This document shows positions 1 through 7,547 of a stretch of DNA of 14,623 nucleotides, in pieces. The DNA is from CAZWVR01 sp964637235. GTDB lineage: Bacteria; Bacteroidota; Bacteroidia; Bacteroidales; S143-33. The first letter of the stretch is position 1; the number at the start of each line of letters is the position of its first letter. The notes beneath the pieces were generated by a model. That model was not told the origin of the DNA. It did no database searches and saw nothing but the letters and a program-made list of their open reading frames with translations. The position numbers and the translations under genes were made by a program. The stretch is taken from assembly GCA_964637235.1 (NCBI GenBank), contig CAZWVR010000063.1, positions 1 to 14,623 of the forward strand. Direction: 5' to 3'.

Positions 1-432
1 AATAAATACAATCAAAAGATACGAATCTACCAAAACTGAGATAATACAATATCTCAATGGGTTAATTATAAAAAATACGAATATAATTATACTGATGGAC
101 GAAATACTTCTCATATAAAATATCATTGGAATACTTCCAATAATAGCTGGGAAAATTATAGAAAGTACACATTTCAATGGAAGGAAGTATTTACTGATGT
201 TAATGATTTAACCGAATACAGCCTAAATATTTATCCTAATCCTGCAACAGATGTTATTTTCTTGCCATATCAGAATGCACGTGTTGAAATATTCAATACA
301 AATGGACAAAAAATTATTGCAAAAGATATAACAAACGGTTCGCTGAATATCAAAGACTTAACCAATGGGCTTTACATTATAAAAGTTAATTCAGCAGAAG
401 GAAACTTCACAAGTAAGTTTATCAAGCAATAA
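1..432 (+). pseudogene. C-terminal part of a T9SS-secreted W/Y-rich repeat protein, interrupted by an in-frame TGA
   Basis: The reading frame ending at TAA 430-432 is open back to a TGA at 37-39. After that TGA it has no Met codon and no signal peptide, so it is not an independent gene. The last ~70 residues form a type A T9SS sorting domain: YSLNIYPNPATD, then VEIFNTNGQK, LNIKDLTNGLYIIKV and a terminal KFIKQ. This domain sends proteins across the outer membrane of Bacteroidota. Upstream are aromatic repeats of about 30 residues (WVNYKKYEY at 58-84, WENYRKYTF at 148-174). The TGA lies exactly where repeat spacing predicts a Trp: TGG codons at 127 and 148 are 7 codons apart, as are TGA 37 and TGG 58, and both pairs are offset by 90 bp. 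I infer a TGG-to-TGA nonsense change, or a sequence error. TGA is a normal stop in neighbouring genes, so recoding is unlikely. The gene starts left of the window; the overall role of the protein cannot be told. Confidence 0.65.
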
Positions 433-454
433 TTAGTGGCAATTAAGAATAACT

Positions 455-508
455 AACGGGATTAGCAAAGCAAATTTACTATTAGACAGTGCTAATCCCG
501 TTTTTTTT
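455..508 (+). terminator. Rho-independent terminator between convergent genes
   Basis: Arms 455-466 and 491-502 pair over 12 bp without mismatch (core ACGGGATTAGC / GCTAATCCCGT), with a 24-nt loop, followed by a run of T at 501-508. The run follows the stem on the + strand, so it primarily ends transcription of the T9SS protein. The stop codon of the convergent aminotransferase (507-509) lies at the end of the T-run. The hairpin therefore also sits just after that gene, but without a comparable U-run on the minus strand. Confidence 0.88.
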
Positions 509-1634
509 ATGAAAAAAATTTCCGAATTTTATCTATAATAAAATCTTGCTGCTCCCGTGTAAGTTCTGTATGCATAGGTAATGAAAGCACAGATTTTACA
601 AGTTTTTTAGTATTTTCCAGAGAACTTCTAACAACAGCGATATCCTTAAAAGCCTCTTGTTCATTAATTGGTAACGGATAATAAATATTTGCGGGTATTC
701 CTTGTGAATTTAAATATTGTTTAAGTCTATCTCTTTGACCATCTTGCACAATTATAGTGTATTGATGAAAAACATGAGAGGAATAAGGCATTTGCTGCGG
801 AAGTAATATCTGAGGAATATCTTTAAGATTCTCAGAATAATATTCTGCTGCACGATATCTCTCATTATTATATTGTTCCAAATAATTTAATTTAACATTC
901 AAAATAGCTGCTTGAATAGTGTCTAAACGAGAATTGACACCAATATATTTATGATGGTATTTAATATTTTGTCCATGATTTGCGATCATTGCTAACTTTT
1001 CGCCTAATATTTCATCATTTGTGAAAATAGCTCCTCCATCACCATAACAACCAAGATTTTTTGACGGAAAAAATGATGTACACCCGATAGTTCCAATAGT
1101 TCCCGTTTTCTTTACAGTTCCGTCTGAGAAACGATACTCTGCACCAATAGCTTGGGCATTGTCCTCTATCACGAATAAATTATATTTTTGTGCTAATTGC
1201 AGCACTTTTTCCATATCTGCACTCTGTCCGAATAAATGTACAGGGACAATTGCCTTTGTTTTATGTGATATAGCTTGCTCAATTTCATCAGTTTTAATAT
1301 TAAATGACCTATAGTCCACATCTATTAAAACAGGAGAAAGACGTAATAATGCAACAACTTCTGCTGTGGCTATATAAGTGAAAGCAGGTAGGATAACTTC
1401 ATCTCCCGGTTCAAGATCTAATGCCATAAGAGCTATTTGAAGGGCATCTGTTCCATTACCGCATGGGATAACTTTTTTTACATTTAAATATTTTGCAAGA
1501 TTTTGAGAAAACTCTTTAACAGCAGGACCATTAATAAATGCTGTAGAATTTATCACTTCTGAAATAGCCTCATCAATCTGATCTTTAATTTTCAGATACT
1601 GACCATAAAGGTCAACCATCTTAATGCTATCCAT
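507..1634 (-). CDS. DegT/DnrJ/EryC1-type PLP-dependent sugar aminotransferase, WbpE-like
   Basis: 375 residues, full length for the DegT/DnrJ/EryC1/StrS (class V-like, fold type I) family, which moves an amino group from glutamate to a keto-sugar nucleotide for O-antigen, capsule or antibiotic sugars. Visible motifs: GNGTDAL near residue 60 (phosphate cup), VIEDNAQAIGA with the cofactor-ring Asp at ~158, and TSFFPSKNLGCYGDGGAI with the Schiff-base Lys at ~192. The stretches CTSFFPSKNLGCYGDGGAIF and GVNSRLDTIQAAIL closely match what I recall of Pseudomonas WbpE, which aminates UDP-3-keto-GlcNAcA; substrate is therefore an inference. Start: the frame extends to a TTG at 1649, but that TTG lies inside a TATATTTG promoter box. 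I choose ATG 1634, giving MDSIKMVDLYGQY; ATG 1619 is also possible. No other sugar-nucleotide gene adjoins it: it is single, divergent from the 1774 gene and convergent with the T9SS protein. Confidence 0.9.
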   Translation of the reverse strand: MDSIKMVDLYGQYLKIKDQIDEAISEVINSTAFINGPAVKEFSQNLAKYLNVKKVIPCGNGTDALQIALMALDLEPGDEVILPAFTYIATAEVVALLRLSPVLIDVDYRSFNIKTDEIEQAISHKTKAIVPVHLFGQSADMEKVLQLAQKYNLFVIEDNAQAIGAEYRFSDGTVKKTGTIGTIGCTSFFPSKNLGCYGDGGAIFTNDEILGEKLAMIANHGQNIKYHHKYIGVNSRLDTIQAAILNVKLNYLEQYNNERYRAAEYYSENLKDIPQILLPQQMPYSSHVFHQYTIIVQDGQRDRLKQYLNSQGIPANIYYPLPINEQEAFKDIAVVRSSLENTKKLVKSVLSLPMHTELTREQQDFIIDKIRKFFS

Positions 1635-1646
1635 AATTTTTTTGAC

Positions 1647-1679
1647 CAAATATAGAAAAAAATTATTTTTACAATCAAA
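1647..1679 (-). promoter_or_regulatory. Candidate Bacteroidetes-type promoter for the WbpE-like gene
   Basis: On the minus strand TATATTTG (1654-1647) fits the Bacteroidetes -7 consensus TAnnTTTG exactly. A TTTG at 1679-1676 lies 21 bases upstream, close to the usual -33 position; an alternative TTG at 1674-1672 gives a 17-base spacer. A transcript would start near 1641, leaving a short A-rich leader before ATG 1634 and excluding the TTG at 1649 as a start. Confidence 0.45.
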
Positions 1680-1773
1680 ACTACACCTATTTTGGGATAC
1701 TAAATATTGAGAGCATTGTATCGTTAAACTATCATGATAAGCTCACAAGCAATTTAAAAATAAATAATACTAA

Positions 1774-2817
1774 ATGTCTTATCATAAGAACATATTTTTT
1801 ATTGCAGGCAGAAATTATAGAGCATCGGGAGTTTATTTACCTAATCACAAAATAATCATCACTGCAAATGAAGCAATTGCAAATCAGAAAGAAGCGTTAG
1901 TTAAATTTTCCAATAAACATAAAGAAATTCTACCCATCATATATTCAGATAGTTTATTAAATTTAGCCTTCATTCAAGCACCAGATTTAAAAGAATATAC
2001 GAAATTATCATTTTCATCCATAGCAGTTTCTGTAAACCAAAATATTACAGTAATAGGCAAAAGCCTTCTGGGGCATCCCATTGAAAAAATGGTAATTATA
2101 AAAGGCTTCACAGACCTTAACAATAACAAAGTCTATGATATTGATACTCAATTAACAGAGCAAACTAATGGAGGATTGGCTACTGATACTTATGGAAATA
2201 TTATAGGAATAGCAATAAGAAATTATTCAAAGAAACAAGATATAATCCTTCCGGGAAACATCATAATGCCTATATTAGATGAATTAAAACAAAAAAAATA
2301 CGCTTTATCCCTGCGTTGTCCCGTATGCCATAAAATAATATTAAAAGAAAATATAATAGAAAAAACATGTCCCAATTGCGGAATAATACTTGATGACAAA
2401 ATCCTTGGTAAAGAAATCCCCAAAAAAGATGAAATAACACTAAAAGTAGAAAAAATTCTCAGTTCATTGGGTAAAAATATAGCGCTTTCAACAATAGGCA
2501 AACATTTTTGGGAAATTGAAGAAGGCTCTGCAACAATTTATATTCGATACGGAGAAAATGAAAACTTTATTACAGCTTTCTCTGTATTAACAGAACTCAA
2601 AGATAAAAATAAAAGCAAAGTATTAGATTTTCTGCTTACGGAAAATGAAAAACTTCCTGAACTTTCTTTTGCTATACATAAAGATCTTATCTTTTTAGTG
2701 TCTAACTACATATATAAAAAAGACTTTGACGAAAAACTCGGAAGGAAAATTTTCCACAATATAGTATATTATGCTGATTATTACGATGATATAATAATAA
2801 AAATGCAAGAGGAATGA
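1774..2817 (+). CDS. Inactive trypsin-like (HtrA-fold) protein fused to a zinc ribbon and a YbjN/CesT-like C-terminal domain
   Basis: 347 residues, no signal peptide, so probably cytoplasmic. Residues ~8-150 follow the HtrA/trypsin pattern: SGVYLPNHKIIITANEAI (the usual TNHHV segment), LLNLAFIQA (usual DLAVL) and TNGGLATDTYGNIIGIAI (usual GNSGGPL...G.VIGI). All three catalytic positions are replaced: His by Glu33, Asp by Asn63, Ser by Asn132, so it should not cleave peptides. Residues 182-202 are a four-cysteine zinc ribbon (CPVC and CPNC, Cys 182, 185, 199, 202). Residues ~220-347, with VEKILSSLGKNI, FWEIEEGSATIYIRYG and IVYYADYYDDII, look like the YbjN / type III chaperone-like fold; this is by pattern only. 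The stop overlaps the recJ start in ATGA, implying translational coupling. I know of no named family with this order. A binding or scaffold role is inferred; function unknown. Confidence 0.72.
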   Translation: MSYHKNIFFIAGRNYRASGVYLPNHKIIITANEAIANQKEALVKFSNKHKEILPIIYSDSLLNLAFIQAPDLKEYTKLSFSSIAVSVNQNITVIGKSLLGHPIEKMVIIKGFTDLNNNKVYDIDTQLTEQTNGGLATDTYGNIIGIAIRNYSKKQDIILPGNIIMPILDELKQKKYALSLRCPVCHKIILKENIIEKTCPNCGIILDDKILGKEIPKKDEITLKVEKILSSLGKNIALSTIGKHFWEIEEGSATIYIRYGENENFITAFSVLTELKDKNKSKVLDFLLTENEKLPELSFAIHKDLIFLVSNYIYKKDFDEKLGRKIFHNIVYYADYYDDIIIKMQEE

Positions 2818-4526
2818 AATATCAATGGATTTTTCAACGGCAGGCAGATATAAAAAAAATCAGAACTCTATCAACACAAATAAAAAATTTGCCTCAACCA
2901 ATAATAAATATACTTCTACAACGAGGAATAACAAACCTTAATGAAGCAAAAAAATTCTTCAATCCCTCAGTTAATGACTTATACGACCCTTTTCTGATGG
3001 CAGATATGAAAAAGGCAGTAGAAAGATTAGATAAAGCTCTTACTAATAATGAAAAAATTCTCATCTACGGCGATTATGATACAGATGGAACTACTGCTGT
3101 AGCCCTGATGTATCTATTTCTAAAAAAATTTACAAACAATATAGATTACTATATCCCTGATAGATATAGCGAAGGATATGGCATTTCTATGCAAGGCATA
3201 GAATATGCCGCTAAAAATAAATTTGACCTTGTAATAGCCTTAGATTGCGGAATAAAAGCCATAGAACAAATAGAACAAGCAAATAAATATGGTATTGATT
3301 TTATAATATGCGACCATCATACCCCAGGAGACCAACTGCCTAACGCCACAGCAGTTTTAGACCCCAAAAGAAAAGATTGCCCATATCCATTTAAAGAACT
3401 TACTGGCTGCGGTATAGGTTTTAAGCTTACCCAAGCCTTTACTATACATAAAAAACTAAATCCATCCATAGCCTTTGAACATCTTGATTTAGTAGCAGTT
3501 TCCACAGCAGCAGATATTGTCCCAATAACTGAGGAAAACAGAATTTTAATGTACTATGGTCTAAAAATGCTAAAAAATACCAGAAAAAAAGGTCTAAAAG
3601 CCCTGCTTTCAACGGCACAAATAGATAAAAAAGAAAAAATAGAAGTCTCAGACTGCGTATTTAAAATAGCTCCACGCATAAATGCAGCAGGTCGTATAAA
3701 ACACGCTAAAAATGCTGTCAAACTCTTAATCACAAATAGCGAAACTGAAGCACAAGAAATTGCTAATGAAATCAATCTATTAAATAGTCAAAGACAACAA
3801 ATAGACCGTAGCATAGTAAACGAAATTGAGGGAATCTTTGAAAAAGAACCCAAACTAAAAAATAAACATTCGACAGTTTTGTATAACAGCAACTGGCATA
3901 AAGGTGTGGTCGGAATAGTTGCCTCAAAAATTATTGAAAAATATTATAAACCTACAATAATCCTAACAAAATCTAATAATAAAATAACAGGTTCTGCACG
4001 TAGTGTTGAAGGCTTCGATCTCTATGAGGCAATATCTGAATGCGAAAAACTACTTGAAAACTTCGGCGGTCATAAATACGCAGCAGGACTTACTTTAAAC
4101 GAGGAAAATTTAGACCAATTTATAGAATGCTTTGAAAATAGCGTTAAAACTAAAATTACTGATGAACAAAAACAACCTAAAATAATTATTTCGGATATAT
4201 TGACATTTTCTCAAATAACAGAAAAATTTGCTTCTTTGCTTACATATTTTGCGCCCTTCGGACCAGGAAACCCTAAACCTATATTCTATACACCATCGGT
4301 CAGAATGATCGGAGCTTCTAAACAAATCGGTAAAAATAATGAACATCTTAAATTAGAATTAACTGATATGACCGGAAACATATTAGAAGCATTAGCTTTC
4401 GGATTTGGCGAGTATTTTAATAATATGATTGATAAAACTTTTGACATATGCTATACAATTCAATACGAAAAAAATAATAATCCACCTATTCATTTAAATA
4501 TCAAAGATATCAAAATAAGACTATAA
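2814..4526 (+). CDS. recJ: Single-stranded-DNA-specific 5'-3' exonuclease RecJ
   Basis: 570 residues, the usual RecJ length. RecJ is the cytoplasmic Mn2+-dependent 5'-3' ssDNA exonuclease of RecF-pathway recombination and mismatch or base-excision repair. DHH-domain motifs are intact: YGDYDTDGTTA (metal-ligand Asp 87, 89, 91), IALDCGI (Asp144), DHHTPGD (167-169) and AVLDPKR (Asp183). These are followed by GCGIGFKL and VSTAADIVPI. APRINAAGRIKHA leads into DHHA1, with NWHKGVVGIVASKI, TGSARSVEGFDL and the nucleic-acid-binding LENFGGHKYAAGL. The C-terminal ~110 residues are the OB-like domain (FAPFGPGNPKPIF). The ATG lies inside the stop region of the preceding pseudoprotease gene (4-bp overlap), so translation is probably coupled. 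No residue known to be required looks altered. Confidence 0.97.
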   Translation: MKYQWIFQRQADIKKIRTLSTQIKNLPQPIINILLQRGITNLNEAKKFFNPSVNDLYDPFLMADMKKAVERLDKALTNNEKILIYGDYDTDGTTAVALMYLFLKKFTNNIDYYIPDRYSEGYGISMQGIEYAAKNKFDLVIALDCGIKAIEQIEQANKYGIDFIICDHHTPGDQLPNATAVLDPKRKDCPYPFKELTGCGIGFKLTQAFTIHKKLNPSIAFEHLDLVAVSTAADIVPITEENRILMYYGLKMLKNTRKKGLKALLSTAQIDKKEKIEVSDCVFKIAPRINAAGRIKHAKNAVKLLITNSETEAQEIANEINLLNSQRQQIDRSIVNEIEGIFEKEPKLKNKHSTVLYNSNWHKGVVGIVASKIIEKYYKPTIILTKSNNKITGSARSVEGFDLYEAISECEKLLENFGGHKYAAGLTLNEENLDQFIECFENSVKTKITDEQKQPKIIISDILTFSQITEKFASLLTYFAPFGPGNPKPIFYTPSVRMIGASKQIGKNNEHLKLELTDMTGNILEALAFGFGEYFNNMIDKTFDICYTIQYEKNNNPPIHLNIKDIKIRL

Positions 4527-4531
4527 AATCT

Positions 4532-7444
4532 ATGATGAATATAGACAAAAATAAAAACATTCTAATATTTATATTCGCATTGTTTATAGGTATAAAAACA
4601 TATGCACAAGAAAACTTTGTGCATTATAGCGTAGAATACGGCTTGCCCAGCTCTGAAATATATACTTTAATTCAAGATGACAATAATTATATGTGGTTTG
4701 GAACTACAAAAGGAGTAAGCCGTTTCGATGGATATAAATTTACCAGCTATACCGCCGCCAACGGACTGCCATCAAATTCTGTAATTAGAATGTTTAAAGA
4801 TAATAACGGACGAATATGGTTCTCCACTTACGACGGCTCTCTAAGCTACTATAAAAATGGAAAAATATACCCCTTCGCGCAAAACGATACCCTGCTAAAA
4901 ATAGATAAACATTATTACATCTTTAACCTTTTCTTTGACAACAAAGGAACTCTATGGATTATGCCTTCACGAGGCGGTATATACCAATTTTTCCCAAATG
5001 GAAACATAAAAAAATTCAAAGTAAAACATAATAAAAGAGCATTTTTCTTTAAACAAATAAACAATAACTTCATATACACCACTGTGCCCGGAAATAAAAG
5101 CGATACACTGAAACTCGTGCATAATAAACAAGGTTATTTCTTGGAAGGATATAAAACAGCTTTTAGAGCAGATATTGCTAAACTAAAAAAAAATAAATAC
5201 GCCATATCTCTTGACAATCAATTGATTATAATTAACAATGACAAAATCGATACCCTTATAGAATTTAAAAACAGTATTACAGGAATATATTACGAAGAAA
5301 ATAATCTTTGGGTCAGCGTGATGTTTGAAGGGGTATATCAATTAGATGCTAATACCTTGGAAACCAAAACAACATTATTAAGAAACAAAACCCCCGTAAA
5401 AGTTTTTAAAGACAAAGAAGGTGGATATTGGTTCGGAACCATAGAAAGCGGAATATATTATACCCCATCTTTCCAATTCAACTACTTTCTTAACTATAAC
5501 ATTATGGCAATGGATATTGCTGATAATGAACTATATTTCGCAACCTTTGCTCGATTTATATTATTTAAATGCGGAATAAAAAATGGACATTTTTTACATT
5601 TAGATAACATCCTTCTGCCAGAAAATTTCAATACAAATATACAAGACTTACTCATAGCCTCGGATGGAAGCCTATGGCTGTTAGGGAAAAAACTCATTAA
5701 AATTAAAGATGGAAAAGCAAAAATTATTGACAAAATATCCGGAGGTTTCAAAATCATTGAAAACCCCAAAGGTCATATCCTAATAACCAGTAAAAACGGA
5801 TTTAAAGAATATGTTAACGATACCCTCTATTTTGAATATACTACAAATAAATATATGATTTCAAATTCAATATACCGAGATAGTTCTGGAACTGTATGGC
5901 TGGGTAGTATAACGGGGTTATATAGCTATAAAGACAGCTTAATCTATTGGGGAAACAAAAATCCTAAGCTTAAAACCAGAATAAACGATATAAAACCATT
6001 CAAAAATAAATTATTATTAGCTACAAATGGCTCAGGATTATTCGTATTTGACCCTGCTACTAATGACTTAATAATCATTGATAAAACTCATTCTAATATA
6101 AACTCCGACTTCGTTAATGTCATATTCGTTGACACTCCTTATATTTGGATAGGAACAAACAAAGGACTTGCTAAAATCTTAATTAACTTTGGTAAAGGTA
6201 ATTTTAATTTCTCCATAGAAAAATTTTCAAAATCTGATGGTCTATATTCCGAAGAAATAAAAGAAATTCTGAAAAAAGATAACTACTTTTACTTAGGTAC
6301 AAGTAAAGGTTTAGTATCCTTCCAGCCGGAAAAACTTAAAAAAAATCCTGCCTCACCAAAACTAACAATAGAAAAACTACTAATTAACGGTAAAGAATTC
6401 CCAATATCAAACATAATTAAATTAAAACCATCCCAAAATAACATAACAATATACTTTAAAGGACTAAGCTTCCGAGCACAAGGAGAAGTTTTCTATAAAT
6501 ATAGACTAATAGGCTTAGAGGAAAATTGGACACTAACAACTCAGCGATATGTCCGATACCCTAATCTTCCTACTGGTACATATACTTTTGAAATATATTC
6601 CTCTGCTGATGGTCAAATATGGAACAAAACTCCAAAGAAAATCATTTTTGAAATACCCAAACCTTTTACACATACCATATATTTTGCCTTGCTAATTATA
6701 CTATCAATAACAGGAATAATATACTTTGTCATTTGGATAAGATATAGAAACATCAGCAAACAATTAGAATATAGAAAAAGATTGATATTAGCTGAACAAA
6801 AAGCCCTTCGTTCGCAAATGAACCCGCATTTTATTTTTAACGCATTGAATTCTATACGACGATATATATTAGATAACGACGAACTAAAAGCCGATTACTA
6901 TCTTACTAGCTTTGCAACCTTAATGCGCAAAGTTTTAGACAACTCAAAAAAAGATTTAATCCCTCTAACCGAAGAAATTGATACCCTTAAATTATACATA
7001 GAACTGGAAAAAATGAGACTTGAAAATGGTTTTGATTTTAAATTATACATTGATGAAAAAATAAACCCAGAAGAAATATTTATCCCTCCTATGCTCATCC
7101 AACCACTTTTAGAAAACTCAATATGGCACGGACTAGCTCCTAAAAAAGATAAAGGTCTTTTAATATTATCTTTTGAAAAATATAAAAATCTCCTAAAAAT
7201 TACAGTTCAAGATAATGGTATAGGACGAGACAAAGCCACAGAGATATCCCAAAAACGTAAAGGTCATAAATCTACCGGGCTTTCAAATATTCGTGATAGA
7301 ATAAGATACCTCTCTATATTAACCCGCTCCCGCCTAAAAATGCATATAGAAGACTTATATGACAATAATCATCAGCCTACCGGCACTAAAATCACACTTT
7401 TAATAGATTATCAATCTCTAATGCGTATTTATAGAATAGAGTAA
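4532..7444 (+). CDS. Reg_prop/Y_Y_Y sensor histidine kinase, LytS-type
   Basis: 970 residues. A signal peptide (residues 1-25, probable cut TYA|QENF) precedes a periplasmic sensor of seven-bladed-propeller type built from Reg_prop repeats such as YGLPSSEIYTLIQDDNNYMW and NGLPSNSVIRMFKDNNGRIW. A Y_Y_Y domain (~610-708; YKYRLIGLEENW, NLPTGTYTFEIYSS) and one membrane helix (~714-736) follow. The cytoplasmic part has the His_kinase motif QMNPHFIFNALNSI with phospho-acceptor His766, then ATPase boxes LLENSIWHG (Asn862), DNGIG (Asp894) and STGLSNIRDR (~914-923). This is the LytS/YehU kinase class, normally paired with a LytTR response regulator. None is adjacent, so it is an orphan here. Unlike Bacteroides hybrid two-component proteins it carries no receiver or AraC domain. 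It starts 5 bp after recJ, so probably shares its transcript. The ligand is unknown. A second in-frame ATG directly follows the first. Confidence 0.9.
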   Translation: MMNIDKNKNILIFIFALFIGIKTYAQENFVHYSVEYGLPSSEIYTLIQDDNNYMWFGTTKGVSRFDGYKFTSYTAANGLPSNSVIRMFKDNNGRIWFSTYDGSLSYYKNGKIYPFAQNDTLLKIDKHYYIFNLFFDNKGTLWIMPSRGGIYQFFPNGNIKKFKVKHNKRAFFFKQINNNFIYTTVPGNKSDTLKLVHNKQGYFLEGYKTAFRADIAKLKKNKYAISLDNQLIIINNDKIDTLIEFKNSITGIYYEENNLWVSVMFEGVYQLDANTLETKTTLLRNKTPVKVFKDKEGGYWFGTIESGIYYTPSFQFNYFLNYNIMAMDIADNELYFATFARFILFKCGIKNGHFLHLDNILLPENFNTNIQDLLIASDGSLWLLGKKLIKIKDGKAKIIDKISGGFKIIENPKGHILITSKNGFKEYVNDTLYFEYTTNKYMISNSIYRDSSGTVWLGSITGLYSYKDSLIYWGNKNPKLKTRINDIKPFKNKLLLATNGSGLFVFDPATNDLIIIDKTHSNINSDFVNVIFVDTPYIWIGTNKGLAKILINFGKGNFNFSIEKFSKSDGLYSEEIKEILKKDNYFYLGTSKGLVSFQPEKLKKNPASPKLTIEKLLINGKEFPISNIIKLKPSQNNITIYFKGLSFRAQGEVFYKYRLIGLEENWTLTTQRYVRYPNLPTGTYTFEIYSSADGQIWNKTPKKIIFEIPKPFTHTIYFALLIILSITGIIYFVIWIRYRNISKQLEYRKRLILAEQKALRSQMNPHFIFNALNSIRRYILDNDELKADYYLTSFATLMRKVLDNSKKDLIPLTEEIDTLKLYIELEKMRLENGFDFKLYIDEKINPEEIFIPPMLIQPLLENSIWHGLAPKKDKGLLILSFEKYKNLLKITVQDNGIGRDKATEISQKRKGHKSTGLSNIRDRIRYLSILTRSRLKMHIEDLYDNNHQPTGTKITLLIDYQSLMRIYRIE

Positions 7445-7501
7445 AATACAAACAAACTAATGCAAAAGAATAGTTTTTGGAAAAATACTTAAAAATAGGT
7501 A

Positions 7502-7532
7502 TTGCCAAAACAATATTTAAAAAGCATTTTTG
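7502..7532 (+). promoter_or_regulatory. Candidate promoter for the ferredoxin-fusion gene
   Basis: A TTG at 7502-7504 and CATTTTTG at 7525-7532 are separated by 20 bases. This matches the Bacteroidetes -33/-7 arrangement except for the first T of TAnnTTTG. It would give a very short leader before ATG 7548. A weak 7-bp inverted repeat (7484-7490 / 7497-7503) abuts the -33 element. Support is by consensus only. Confidence 0.28.
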
Positions 7533-7547
7533 TAAAAACGAGAAACA

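Noticed and set aside
1..432. TGA read as tryptophan (alternative genetic code)
   Set aside because: The pseudoprotease and PPTase genes end in TGA within overlapping starts, and all other frames are intact with the standard code.
1635..1649. TTG start adding five residues (MVKKI) to the WbpE-like gene
   Set aside because: The TTG lies within the TATATTTG promoter box on the same strand, and ATG 1634 gives a normal family N-terminus.
1730..1739. Palindrome TATCATGATA before the pseudoprotease gene
   Set aside because: Ten bases in A+T-rich DNA, no second copy at operator spacing; no regulator suggested by context.
7484..7503. Inverted repeat AATACTT / AGGTATT as terminator of the sensor kinase gene
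   Set aside because: Only 7 bp with one wobble, no T-run after it; it could equally be an operator or chance in A+T-rich DNA.
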